Positions 1 through 10,786 of a stretch of 64,000 nt of DNA are shown piece by piece. This stretch comes from Phaeodactylum tricornutum CCAP 1055/1 (Eukaryota > Bacillariophyta > Bacillariophyceae > Surirellales > Neidiaceae), in contig NC_011669.1 in assembly GCF_000150955.2 (NCBI RefSeq), forward strand, positions 1,804,993-1,868,992. The letters are read 5' to 3'. The position numbers and the translations under genes are program-made. A model generated the notes under the pieces. That model was not told where the DNA came from and did no database searches. It was given only the letters and a program-made list of their open reading frames with translations. Each line of letters starts with the position of its first letter. The first letter of the stretch is position 1.

Positions 1-395
1 CCACACTTTTCCCACCAGTCTTGCCAAGCGGCTTCGACTGCTGACGGATGATATGCGGCGTCCATGGGAGCCGAAAGATCTTTCTTTTCCCCTTTTGGGG
101 TCGTGTTGACGAAGGAAGTCGTAGCGACCGGAGCTTTGACTTTTTCCTTACTCGGCGCGTTCCATTGAGGCTTGTCTTTCTTTTTCTTGTCCTACGGAAT
201 GGACAAGAGAAAAGGTAAGCTGGTATTTAAACACCCGCATTCGACCCGAAACGTCAGAGTTCGCCCAGGGCCGCTTCGTACCTTTCCCTTGGCGAGCTTT
301 TTCAGTTGATTCTTCGATAGCTTCTTCTCCCCTTCTGGAGCGGGAGTTTCATCTTCCGCATTCGGATTGACCCCCACCGGTGGTTCTTCCGACAT
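1..395 (-). CDS. Valyl-tRNA synthetase, N-terminal part (cut by window edge)
   Basis: Class I aminoacyl-tRNA synthetase that charges tRNA-Val; only the first about 100 residues lie in the window. Exon 1 (395-282) encodes MSEEPP... and a lysine-rich stretch ([15 protein letters not shown]), typical of the N-terminal extensions of eukaryotic synthetases. A GT-AG intron (281-192, donor gtacga, acceptor ccgtag) joins in phase 0 to exon 2 (191-1), which stays open to the edge. Exon 2 contains [13 protein letters not shown] followed by [18 protein letters not shown], the hallmark start of the ValRS core just before the HIGH-motif region. The catalytic domain itself lies outside. The start is the first ATG of exon 1. 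Family recognition is from memory of ValRS N-termini. Whether this copy serves cytosol, mitochondrion or both cannot be told, but no obvious targeting peptide is seen. Confidence 0.85.
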
Positions 396-1325
396 GATTC
401 GACAGTGAACTACTCGCGATGCCGAAACGATTGGTGCCGTACAATGAGAGTACTAGGAGAGCGGAGAGCGGTAGGATTGGCTCCTGTAGAGTAAAAGGTA
501 GAGACGCGGCGTCGTATACCCTTCTCGTAGTTCGTTGACAGTGAGTTGTACGCCGTTGGTTTTGTGCGGTGCCGTGATGGGATCGATGGATGCGTGTCGC
601 GCGAGGTCACGTACAGACTGCAGGAGAATGGTTGTGGGGTTGGTCGTCGATCGTCTCCGTTTCCAGTCTTTGTCTTGTTGTCTTGACTTTAGGGTGTGTG
701 GTGAAGGTGTGCTTCCCAAACATACCCACGGAAACCTGTGCGTGCGCGATGCGCGACCCTCTGTGTAGAAAGAGTACAGTCGATCGATTCTTCCGACTCC
801 GGCTGTGGACACCCCTCGCGCGTCTCCATTTGGTATCTCTCTCTCTCTACTACTCAAGCTATGTCCGCACCATTGCGTGACGATCGCGCGTATGGAATCA
901 CGCGAAAACCTCCCCTCCAATAAGTGTGTGCGCCAAACCCAAACTTGGGAGAGTCGTAACCAACCAAGGTAGGAAAGACGTAAGCGTGTACGTCGTAGGC
1001 GCACTCTCGACAATCCGCCGTGTATGTGTGTGTGTGTGTCACAAGATCCATCGATCCGAACGCGCCCAAAGGATCACAAGTCGGAAGCACGGCATGGCAT
1101 GGCATGAGCATTTACGTTTAGTAAAGTCTTACTCAACAACGTCACACCGGTATAACAATGGCCGTGAGGGAGGGGCGTTGTCCCTTCACTGTTTTAACGA
1201 CTGCGGCTTCGATAAAGCCGAGTCCTACGAGTGGGATTGTTGCGTGCAATACAGAAACAAACTCACAATTTTGAAACAGCGCTGCGTCCCGCAAAGGCTC
1301 CTTGTTCTCTCTCGTAAAAAAAATC
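396..1325. other. Divergent intergenic region (930 bp)
   Basis: Shared upstream region of the ValRS gene (-) and the gene at 1326 (+). It holds a CT-dinucleotide run near 834-849, a GT-dinucleotide run near 1025-1039 and one copy of the recurring palindrome TGACAGTGA at 536-544, 141 bp upstream of the ValRS start. Open frames here have no recognisable similarity and lack support, so they are not called as genes. Confidence 0.6.
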
Positions 1326-2423
1326 ATGTCACAAGTTGTCCTGTCGCCGGACTCCTTCGCCGTCGAGTTGGAAATGAACCTGGGACGGGCCAACGGGAAT
1401 GTTTATCAACGACAACCAGGCATTCCGGGAGTCAACGACGGTCAAATCATGGTGCGGCTCAAGAAGAAGCGTTACATCATCATTGACTATTCCATTAAAC
1501 CTAACGAGGCCGATTTTCACGAGGCGGAATTATCCCCGCACATTGCTATTCCCGAAGGTGCCGGACAGGTCCAATGCACCGCACCGAATTGCTCCAAAGT
1601 GGGCGTTCCGGTGCTGCTCTACGACAGTGAACCAGGCGAACCGGCTTCTCTTTACCTGCGCTCGGGACTTTGCTTTCAGTGCCAGCGCGACTTGAACGAA
1701 AAGCGTCGCACCGACCGCAAACGTCCCGTCAAGGCAAACCAACAATACAACGTGGACGGCCCCAGTATTATTTACGCGATTGGGCCCAGCCAGAAAAAGT
1801 TCAAACTCAACGGCAAGACGATACATTTGCATTCCGATGCGCTCATCATTAACGGAAGCGTCGAAGGTACCAAGCACTTTCGGGATGGCTACGGATTTCA
1901 AGAAATTGGTGTCGATCTGCATCAATCGGTACAAGAAGCCGTTATGGACACCGAGCAATTACTACATTCGGTGTCCAACAACAATGATTCTGCTGCAGCG
2001 GCCACACTGGGAGGAAATACAGAACTCGATCCCGATCCACCCCCGTCTTCAGTATTCGATATGGCTAATGAGCTCCTGCACCACCACCACTATCACGATC
2101 CCGATTTGCCCTCCAATAGCGAAGACATCAATATACTGTACGACAAAGCCTTTCAGACTCTGAATAAATCGATTATATTGCTTTCTCAGTGGAAGGCTTC
2201 TTGGGACGCAGCGATTGCTGCCGCTCACGAAACCGTTACAGATCCTTCGCTGGCCGATGCGGTGGCGTCCGCGGCGGCTGTGGTAGCTGCCGCTGCGGAC
2301 GGGTCGGATCAGAGTGGCAGTAATATGGTTTCTTTACTGCTAGCCGCCGATAAGCGCAAAGATGATAGTTCAGACGGAGATGAACAAGGGCATCAAACCG
2401 TGGACCATCATTTTGAAGTGTAA
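1326..2423 (+). CDS. Conserved-looking hypothetical protein with CX4C...CX2C zinc-ribbon-like motif
   Basis: A 365-residue uninterrupted reading frame; the first ATG is at 1326 (the frame upstream opens only from a TTG). I do not recognise a named family. Residues about 75-185 look like a folded domain: a CX4C pair at Cys84 and Cys89, a CX2C pair at Cys116 and Cys119, then a basic stretch ending in EKRRTDRKRP, then beta-rich sequence containing NGKTIHLHSDALIINGSVEG. Four cysteines spaced this way could bind one zinc ion. The C-terminal half is low-complexity: a His-rich patch (HHHHYHDPD), an Ala-rich stretch and an acidic tail. The 3' end faces the FDXR gene with only 43 bp between stop codons. 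No targeting signal is seen, and a nuclear or cytosolic protein is possible. Function is unknown. Confidence 0.75.
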   Translation: MSQVVLSPDSFAVELEMNLGRANGNVYQRQPGIPGVNDGQIMVRLKKKRYIIIDYSIKPNEADFHEAELSPHIAIPEGAGQVQCTAPNCSKVGVPVLLYDSEPGEPASLYLRSGLCFQCQRDLNEKRRTDRKRPVKANQQYNVDGPSIIYAIGPSQKKFKLNGKTIHLHSDALIINGSVEGTKHFRDGYGFQEIGVDLHQSVQEAVMDTEQLLHSVSNNNDSAAAATLGGNTELDPDPPPSSVFDMANELLHHHHYHDPDLPSNSEDINILYDKAFQTLNKSIILLSQWKASWDAAIAAAHETVTDPSLADAVASAAAVVAAAADGSDQSGSNMVSLLLAADKRKDDSSDGDEQGHQTVDHHFEV

Positions 2424-2466
2424 TCTACTCTTAAAAGACTTTAATTTTCCAAATCGCCGGTAAAAG

Positions 2467-4248
2467 TCATTTCAATGCCGCAGCCTCCATTAGCTCTGCA
2501 ATGGACGTGATTTTTTCGCGGGGTTGCTGGACGCTCCGCCTCCTGCTATTCTCAATTTGTTGGATTCGCTGGTATCCATCCCACTTGATGAAGTTGACCG
2601 CCCTCGCACGCAACATGGAGTCCAGACAAAACGCATCCTTCTTGGCGTCTGTACCGGCCAAGTCTTCAACAACCGACGCGACTGTATCCTTGGCGTCCGC
2701 AATATTTGTTCCGATGATCCCATTCGGTCCTCGTTTCAGCCACCCAGACACATACAGACCTCCAAGGTCGTCTATCGCCCCAGAAACGCGGCCGTGCTCG
2801 TTGGAAATCAACCCCCTACTAGCAATGAACCACTGCTCGGTACCGGCAAGCGGCATTCCTTTGTATCCGATGCTGACCAGCACCAGCTGGGCTGGAATTG
2901 TTTCCGTTTCACCAGTACCGACAGCCACTTGTTGACCTGCACTACCCTCAAGACGAGTTCGTTCACAAACGACTGCGCGGACTGCAGCAGAATTGCTCTC
3001 TGATTCAAATCTTACAGGATTTAGTAGAAAGCGTAAGTGAACTCGCTTCGGTGCATTTGGTATTAAGTTCGCTGCAATGAGAGATCGTAAGACTACGCCT
3101 TCTGGACACCATCAGAACTGATGCGATTCTCTTGGCATGTTCAACTCACCTTTTGCCGCTGTATCTCGAAGGAGTTTGTCGATGCGTTTCTTCGGTCTTC
3201 CCGAAGCACTTGCTAACTCTTCCAGGGACGCTGCGGTCGTTCCGAGATCCAGTTCATCATTTCGCACGACGAACGAAGCTCCGTACCCCTCTTCTTCTAG
3301 TTTGACTAGTTCGCGAAGCTCTTTAATAGTGAACGCTCCTTGTACGTGACCCCGGCGTCCAACAATCGAAACATCCTTCGCACCGCCGGCCAGGACCGGC
3401 AAAGCATGCGCTGCCATATCAGTTTCGTAGAGACCGTTCCCGCCCTTGGCCAATATTCGTGCACAATCGAGCGCAACGTTACCCTGTCCGACTACGACGA
3501 CAGATGCATCCAGGAACGCATTACGAGTTTTATCGTTACTGCCCAAGGCACGAGCCACTTGCTGGCCGATATGTACATAATCAGGGTGTCCTACGGAAAG
3601 TCAATTCGAAGCGAGCAACCAGAGAGTTAGACTTTGTCTGGATCGCCATTGGTGCGTACTCGAAGCGAATTGTAGTCTACAAAGTGACCTACCGTTGTAC
3701 CAAGCTACAAACTCTCGCGCACTCAGGACACCGTCCAAGTCTTCGCCCGGTAGATTTAACTTCCGGTCACTTTCACACCCGTAAGCAAGTACGACTGCAT
3801 CGTAGGCCTGGCGCAATTCGTCGACCGTCACATGACGACCTACTTGAACATTTCCGTAAAACTGAACTCCTTTTTCGAACAGCTGATCGAAATCGTTCTG
3901 TACGTTCTTGACTTCGGGATGATCGGGTGCGACACCGTAGCGTACCAAACCGTAGGGTGTCGGAAGTCTCTCAATCACGTCCACCCGGTGGTTGCCAACA
4001 ATGCCCTGTTTTTCGAGAGCCGACGTCAAATACTTTGCGGTGTAACATCCAGACGGGCCGCTCCCAACAATCGCAATTCTGTATGACAGAAATCGACTTG
4101 AAGAACCGTTCATTCGCTGTGTTCCAGGAACGGGCGAGGACAATAAAGCTGACTTTTTCAGGCTCGAGGCGCCATTCCTCAGCCAAAAACGCGTCACTAG
4201 CGTTTTCTGGTGCACCACTAACTCTAAAAAAGATCCCGTAATTACCAT
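2467..4248 (-). CDS. FDXR: NADPH:adrenodoxin oxidoreductase (mitochondrial ferredoxin reductase)
   Basis: FAD enzyme that passes electrons from NADPH to mitochondrial ferredoxin, feeding Fe-S cluster and heme A synthesis. There are three exons: 4248-3693, 3590-3150 and 3071-2467, giving 533 residues. Donors are gtaggt and gtgagt, acceptors ccgtag and ttgcag; both junctions are phase 1 and rebuild family sequence ([16 protein letters not shown] and [20 protein letters not shown]). An FAD-binding Rossmann motif, [15 protein letters not shown], lies near residues 58-72 and [21 protein letters not shown] follows. The NADP-binding motif [16 protein letters not shown] lies near 217-232, with GRRG and the C-terminal [14 protein letters not shown] typical of this family. 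The first about 50 residues are basic and hydroxylated, which fits a mitochondrial presequence; an alternative start is Met46. The paired ferredoxin is not in the window. Confidence 0.93.
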
Positions 4249-4733
4249 TCGTCCTGTGGGGTGGTGAAGGAGAGATGGTGCTATTTTCTATAGAGGTATG
4301 ACTTCGAAACAATTCAAGTCGATGAGAGCATCTCCATTTTCAGCATCAACTGTAATGTAAGTTACCGATCTAGTAGTCTGTGAATTGACAGTGAGTCGTC
4401 AAACAGAATCACGATAGTGAGGTGATCAGACGACATCAGTTTATTTATTTCCTCGTCTTTTATGTAAAGACTGTTGGCATAAACCTAAATTCCATGAAAT
4501 TGAATCGACCTTTGCTACGACACAAGTTAACTGAAACATAACTGCAAACGACTTTGTCGCAAACCAACAACAACGCGAACGAAAACGGAACGCAACGGAC
4601 CGACTTTGCTGGCAGGGAGGAGGGATCCAGCGCGCAGTACAAAGACGAGTTCCGGCTTTCCGTTACAACTCTCCATTGCATGCGTCACGGTCCCTCTGGA
4701 CGCCCCTTCACACGGTCATAATTACAGTACACC
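4249..4733. other. Divergent intergenic region between FDXR and ZW10 (485 bp)
   Basis: Contains the palindrome TGACAGTGA at 4386-4394, 138 bp upstream of the FDXR start. No gene was recognised. The ZW10 start codon lies in a good context (caccATGG). Confidence 0.55.
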
Positions 4734-7227
4734 ATGGATAGGTTGGAAAGGAGCGCAATCGAGGAAGAGGCGTCCGTCGATGAGCGGCTTCAGAACGTTA
4801 AGAAACTGGTACAAAAGGCAACACAGGAAGCCTTCCAGTCATCATTGGCAACGGCTGGAAACTTTGTTGAGAATGATGACCCCAACGCTTCCTTTCATCT
4901 GGGTATGGATCTCTTTGGACAAGAACCCAGCGTGATTGAGAAGAAGCTGCAGGACAAGCTTGCCACCTTGGAACGCGATGTTCAGGAGGTCCTGGATACT
5001 CTTTCAGAAGCGAAGGGTTCTGGGGAGACGTTAGAGGCAGAACTTTCCGCCTACCAAACACCGCAAGAACTCGAGGGGGAGGCAGCAAAACTCCGAGCGA
5101 AGATTGCGTTTCTGCAGGAGTGTAGCGAGGCTCGAAAAGCCTTGGATGAATCCATTACGTTGGCATCTCCGGCAATATCCAATGCCAACGAGGATCTCGT
5201 GCAAGCCACGACGCACTTGATGGAAGCCCAGCGTCACATTCAGCAAGCTAGAACTGTATTAGAAGAGCAGGAGGTAGCTCAAGGGGCAACCCCCGCCTTG
5301 ACTTTGGCCCATCGAATGATGGACGAAATAAAATTTGCGATCCGGCGACATAAAGTCGACATTTTGGGACGCGTAAAATCGACCTGGATTGATTGTGTGA
5401 CTCTTACCTCAACCTCGCTTGTAGTCCGCAATACAACCGACCTGGCCACAGCGTACGACGTAATGGAGATTTTGGCTGCCCAAGGCGACCTCACGAGGGA
5501 CGCCTTGCTGCGCAAGTTCACCAAGTCGCTGCTCCAGGATGTCTGGCGGCCTTTGTTGGAACGGCATCGCTCCGGAGGCGTTCGGGAGCCTTGGACGACC
5601 CGTGCGTCCGAAGACAGCCCCCGTCCATCGACTGCACAAGTTGTATCTAACAGACAGAAAGGCACTACCTGGCGACTAGAATGGGAGCGCGACGATGACA
5701 CTCTTCTCATTGATTTGGACGGAAAAGAACCTCCAACCTCATCTGTTGCTGACTGGAAAGGAACGTTTTTGTTTTTACAAACAGTTTCTGTATTTGTCGC
5801 CCAACATGTCCTGCAATTGCGTAAGCCTTTATGTCAGTGGGTTGGTAAGTGTTTTTTTGGAAAACCGGACGCACTTCCAGTAGGGCTGAATTTGAGTGCG
5901 CTGGGCTTGGAAAGCTGTCGTATCGGGGACGACAACGGAATGCTAATGGAGCCGCTTATGGAAATCTTGGCCGAAACGACCATTCCAGAGTATCTTGGTC
6001 CTGACGAAATGTCGCCCAAGCTGGACGAGATCTCGGCAGAGCTTGACTCGTTTATTGGACCGTTCTTGCGAGACTTGCTGCGTGTACAAATGGTTGGGCC
6101 GGAAAACACACGTTTGGATAAGTTCGTTGCCTTATTTGAGCAGAAATACGTCGACAATAGACGCTGTATTTTGCTGAACAAAGCCCGGGAGCTTCTTCTA
6201 CACAACGACTATCACAATACGATCCAGGTTGGTGTAGAGATACCGGACTTTAGAAAATGATGTGGACGATGGAATGGCAGTTTTTATGTTGCACAAGTCG
6301 AGTATTTCCGAGACTGCAGCAAAACTCATGTCCCTTTGTCGCAACGTTATGGACGAGGTGGTGGAACAAAAACCATCCACAAGTGAATCACCTCTGGGGT
6401 TGCTTCCGGCAACACTCTATCGTGCTGCCCGGGAGATTCTCGATTTATATCGGGCTATCATCCCAACAACCCATGCTGGCGAGATCCATAACGTTCCCCG
6501 TACAGCTGCGGTGCTGCATAACGACGGTGTTTTTTTTGCCCATCACTGTTTGGCACTTGGTTTGGAGTATAAAAGGGAAATGTCAGCATTATATCCCAAC
6601 GATACGCAAGCCCAGCTAATTAGCCAATCCTTCATGTTTGCGGATTTGGTTCCTTTGTTCCGAAACATGGCCGACAGAGCGATGAAGGATATGATCTCAC
6701 GTCAAGCTGACCAACTTGTTGAGCTGGTCGAACCCCGCATTACATACTTGGGAACCGCTCTTCAGTCAGACGAAGTCCTGGCCGAATTCTCCGACGCCGA
6801 GCAGGCTTTCGAGGCCGGAGTGTATCACCTCCGTCATTTAGTTCATGCTTGGAAACCTGTCTTATCGAAAGATGTGTTGAACCGTTCTATTTGCTATCTT
6901 GCAGACATCATGTTTACTTTGTATTTGGATCAGCTTGCTAAGGCATCGAATATCAGTGAAAATGCTACGCATTTTGTAAGCAATTTGTTTCGCCAGGCTT
7001 CTATGGACATCATTGGATTTCTGGATGGAGACCATTCCGCCTCTCGGGTTTGGGACCGATTCACTGCGATTGGGATATTCATGGAGATGTCTTTATCGGA
7101 CATTCAAGTGGCATTGAGCGAGGGTGTTTTTCTAAGCGTTACGGGTCAGGAGTTAACGCGGCTTGTCAAAGCTACCTTCGACGATTCACCAAAGAGACGA
7201 CATCTTCTCGCTCTTCTATCGTCGTGA
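4734..7227 (+). CDS. ZW10: ZW10-like tethering/kinetochore protein, with a frame jump near 6250
   Basis: ZW10 is a subunit of the Dsl1/NRZ tether that captures Golgi-to-ER vesicles, and of the RZZ kinetochore complex in animals. The N-terminal frame (4734-6260) gives about 505 residues with predicted coiled coil (VQKATQEAFQSS..., ERDVQEVLDTLSEAKG). It ends in KARELLLHNDYHNTIQVGVE, matching ZW10 'HNTV' sequence. The next frame, from about 6250 to 7227, carries the most conserved part: MLHKSSISETAAKLMSLC, LYRAAREILDLYRAIIPTTH and DLVPLFRNMADRAMKDM. The two frames differ by one base. Either an extra T in gactttagaaaat (6246-6258) or a 22-nt GT...AG stretch (6232-6253) would explain this, both restoring ...ENDVDDGMAVF.... 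A sequencing error, a real frameshift and an ultra-short intron cannot be separated here. The total would be about 830 residues, near the family's usual 780. The SEC39/NAG and TIP20/RINT1 partners are not in the window. Confidence 0.85.
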
Positions 7228-7938
7228 TTCTGGAGAATGGGCCATAGAAAGGGTTTTATACGGGGTTTTCTGTTGTAATGCGTTCTCCCTTGATGTATTC
7301 TAGAATATTTCCACGGTTGAAGATAACTTACCTGGCTGGGAGCATGATGGAAGTAGCTGAAATTTTCCTACTTCGTCTTTGGACATTCATCACTTCTCCC
7401 CAATACTCACAGAAAAATCCCATTTGACACTGAGCATTTGACAGTGAGCGACTTTCTGAGAAATAGAACAACGTAGCCTCATGAAATGGAAGCAAAAAAT
7501 TATCAGCAGTAGGGAAAAGACCATTATTCCACAAAAAAATATTGCATCAATGCAAGTATATTCAATTAACTGTAAACGAGGGGCTACCTATCTTACTGTA
7601 TCACCGACAAGATTCATCATTTACAATGAGACTTTCTCACTGTCTGTCCATGACTCTTTTTGGATTTCAAAGTCACAGTCAATACGTGACACCGATCACT
7701 AGTTCAATCCCGCTAACTGTAAAGGTAAATTGTATTTTTTGCTGGTAAAGTTCCCATGAGTCGCATCGTTTATGTTACAGCTAGTCTATGAGATGTAAGC
7801 CCCGCCCATCCTTCTCAGAGTAACATTGATCTGAAATGAGGTTGCATGTGGATTGGTAGGAAAAAAAGAAGATTTATTTCTTGTAGGTCAGAATGGATTC
7901 GATAATTCCAGTGACTTAAACATTCAAGGGTAGTGATT
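7228..7938. other. AT-rich convergent intergenic region (711 bp)
   Basis: No gene was recognised. It carries four copies of the recurring palindrome: TGACAGTGA at 7439, TAACTGTAA at 7567 and 7714, and TCACAGTCA at 7673. Short open frames here show no coding character that I can recognise. Confidence 0.55.
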
Positions 7939-8742
7939 CTACGCGAACCATTTTGACCATCCATTTTCTGCCCACCGTTCGGCCGGTGGCTCAAATAGGG
8001 CAATTCGAATACTGGAGCTAAAGCTAACAGAACGTGCTTTATCTCCTTGTTGTCGTTGAAATTGACTGTCGTCGCTACCGCTTTTCTGTAACGAAAACCG
8101 GGAGGGACGTAGACAAGAACGGGTTTGGAGAATGGACGTAGATTTCGCTTTGCGGATGTTGTAAGAGTGATTCGGTCTCAGATGAAACGAAGGTGTGGAT
8201 CGCGATGCTGTGTAGCATCCTTGGTCAAAAATTGACCTGCGCCCAACGGATCGACGGATGCTCGGTACTTCTTCGTAAGCCTTCAGAGTTCGCTCGTACG
8301 TGTTATAGTCTCTGATAGAAGCACTGTCTTCCTCAATCGCAGTTTCTGTTCGAAAAAGCATCGTTGATCCGGGAGAGGAAACTCTTACCCTCCTTATTGG
8401 CAAAGGAATGAGCCCTTTATCGTCCCAATATTTTTTGAAGATAGACCGTGGTTGTTGTTGTCGGTCTTGCTGATCCAAGGGCAAATGAATAGATTCGTAG
8501 TTTTTGAGTGATCCGGACGAAACAGAAGAAAGGTCATCGTCCGAACATACAGTGACCTGCTCGAGAGGAGGAGGCGCCGAACATAGTGATTCTAGACCTT
8601 CGTCAGGAAGAAGGAAGGATAGACGCCCGTCAGATTTAGCGTTCTCATTCACGGCATCAATAGTGAGATTCACTATGCACGCTGGGTTTTTCGTTACGGC
8701 GCGTATGCGCCGAACGGTCTGGGAGGCTGAAGGAACTGACAT
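7939..8742 (-). CDS. Hypothetical Ser-rich protein with C-terminal SVSF...GWSKWF motif
   Basis: A single 267-residue frame starting at the ATG at 8742; not assigned to a named family. The protein is rich in Ser, Arg and Pro and looks largely disordered. Two parts look structured or conserved: an N-terminal VTKNPACIVNLTIDAV, and the extreme C-terminus, ARSVSFSSSIRIALFEPPAE followed by RWAENGWSKWFA. The R-x-V-S-F word resembles an RVxF PP1-docking motif, and the terminal WSKWF block recalls a tail I associate with other diatom hypothetical proteins (recollection, unverified). The function is unknown; a regulatory scaffold is only a guess. About 2 kb of gene-poor DNA lies upstream. Confidence 0.65.
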   Translation of the reverse strand: MSVPSASQTVRRIRAVTKNPACIVNLTIDAVNENAKSDGRLSFLLPDEGLESLCSAPPPLEQVTVCSDDDLSSVSSGSLKNYESIHLPLDQQDRQQQPRSIFKKYWDDKGLIPLPIRRVRVSSPGSTMLFRTETAIEEDSASIRDYNTYERTLKAYEEVPSIRRSVGRRSIFDQGCYTASRSTPSFHLRPNHSYNIRKAKSTSILQTRSCLRPSRFSLQKSGSDDSQFQRQQGDKARSVSFSSSIRIALFEPPAERWAENGWSKWFA

Positions 8743-10786
8743 GGTAGATCAAGTTGTGCAATTGCCGTGAAGGAGGTTCGGAGATCACTTGCGAGAGCGA
8801 CCAAGTAAAGCGGTTGACGCGAAATGTTGATTCCTTTTTTGTTTTGTGTCTAGAAAACATACGATGAAAGTAGTGGGAAAGTCTGCTCCGGTGATTTTCG
8901 ACAGGCGGCACTCATGTCATGCACCGGTCTGATTCGTTGTTCGCGTTGTCTTTGTCTACGATCTTCAACACGTAGCCTTCTACATACACTGATTTCTAGG
9001 CATTCGTCAGTACATGTGTCAGACCTCCATGGGTCGACATCTGCTCCATAAATTTGTGGTCCCTGGCTTCTCGCCCTTACATTTCCATCCGAAGCTTTCA
9101 AAAATTCTTTGCAGTTTCCATGTTTACGAAATGAGTATTTGCCAGCATCTCATCCGCCAGTAAATTTTTTTGTTTCCCGGCTCTGCTGTTGTTGTCGTAT
9201 AAATAGTTCAGAAAAGATAGTATGTCTTCTCGGAATATAATTTATAATTAAAAAAGCTACTGACTATAAGTTCTAGCTCTTGAATAGACTTTCAACAATC
9301 TTCTTGCAGAAAAGGAATGTCTTTCATGTTCCGCGGAACAAAGATCTTGAACTCGACAAGGCCTTCCCAAAATAAAGATTAGTTCTATCATGCATGATAC
9401 AGAGAAAAGTTAGGTACTTACATCAGCAATAGAAGGACGAGCTGGCTAGATTCACAGACGACTCACTAGAGCTAGATTTTTAAGAGCTCGGCAGGTATCA
9501 AATCGTGCTTCACCGTCATCGTTTTCTTCATCAGAGTCTAGAGCGCAGAATATCCTAAAGAATGCAAAGGATATTGTATTCTGACTGACTGTGAACTAGA
9601 AAGCAAAAATATTTTTCGGCCTTTATTTGCTCTCTCTGGAGGCATCACCCTGCTTAAATTGAACTACTACACGCTTGCTTTACTGTTAGTACATTATCTT
9701 TACGCATCATATTGTATGCAATTACAATTAACAGTGAAGTGCATTACGAAGAAGACTTAATCCTTTGAGGTAGTTTTACATTACCATTTTTCCGTTTGTT
9801 TGTTCTGGTGTTTCCAGTTAAAGAGCCATCACTTTGTGTTGGGGATGGCTCTGATATTGAATTTACCAGCGCATATTAAAGAGGTCTCTCACCTAAACTG
9901 CTACTGCAATAGAACAAACAACAATTCTTGTTTTTGGTTTTGGAGGAGGGCTATCCTCTCGTTTGTATGCTGAAGCCTGCGCAACCCTTTAGGTAGGCAA
10001 CTCCAGCCCCTTCAATTAGTTTACAAAGGATGCTTGATACCAATATTTTCCAGACTGGCTCAGGTAGCAAGCAATCTTACTAATATCACTGTGTCATCAG
10101 TTTTCTATGTAGGCACCAAGGAATTGTTAAGAATCAAGCTTACGGCACAAACACAATAATGCAGTAGAGTTGCAAGGTGATACATTCAAAAATGCAAGAC
10201 TTGGGAGTCTGAGTGCTTGACTTTGTCCAAAAACTCAAGGTACACTGTCATGGAAGACAAGTCATAACTATACTGTCAACGGCTCCCGTCAAATTGTGTG
10301 GTGAAAAAAACTCCTCAATCAGTATATGTTTTGAGCAAGTGGCCTGTCTAGTCTACTCGTGTTTGCGACCAATCTATTTGAATCACAACAACACAATCTC
10401 ATGAATGAGTCCCAAGCCTGGCTTATCTTGCAAACCATGCTAACGACAATCAATACATCGTTTCATTAGCGCGACCTTTCATAGGTAAATGGGATGCGTG
10501 TATCGCTGTCGTTGCATAGTTTTTACGCTCAGTTTTATTGCGTACAAGAAGCCGATCTTTGATTTGGCTGGAATAGGTAGGGTTTTTTTAACCTCTCACA
10601 GTCAACGAAACCCCAACAAGAAATTTCCTCTAGTCAAACATACGTTACATCAGATCAACAAGTCAGCAATTTGGTGAAAGCATTCCTACCGAGCCATTTC
10701 CAGGTCCTACCGTTGTGTTCACAGACAATACTCCTTGAAGATTGCTGATTCACGAGGAACTCCTACTATTCCGGCATCCTAACACC
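8743..10786. other. Gene-poor AT-rich stretch (2.0 kb)
   Basis: The largest gene-free gap apart from the retrotransposon region. No ORF with recognisable similarity was seen on either strand. It contains palindrome copies at 9586, 9680, 9729 and 10596 and a perfect 9-bp hairpin at 9822-9852. It could hold a non-coding RNA, long UTRs of the flanking genes or a decayed mobile element, but no specific evidence favours any of these. Confidence 0.5.
9822..9852. repeat. Inverted repeat (9-bp stem, 13-nt loop)
   Basis: AGAGCCATC at 9822-9830 and its exact reverse complement GATGGCTCT at 9844-9852, with a 13-nt loop between them. It sits alone in the gene-poor stretch, with no flanking ORF and no T-run to suggest a terminator. 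It could fold in RNA but no role can be assigned. Confidence 0.45.

Noticed and set aside
453-1013. 186-codon ORF on - in the ValRS upstream region
   Set aside because: It is Arg/Ser-rich random-looking sequence across simple repeats, with no conserved motif.
926-1486. 186-codon ORF on + upstream of and overlapping the gene at 1326
   Set aside because: It shares DNA with the gene at 1326 in another frame, spans GT repeats and has no protein-like pattern.
7426-7447. Possible direct repeat of tttgacactgagc / tttgacagtgagc
   Set aside because: It is better explained as one exact and one degenerate copy of the recurring palindrome than as a separate repeat.
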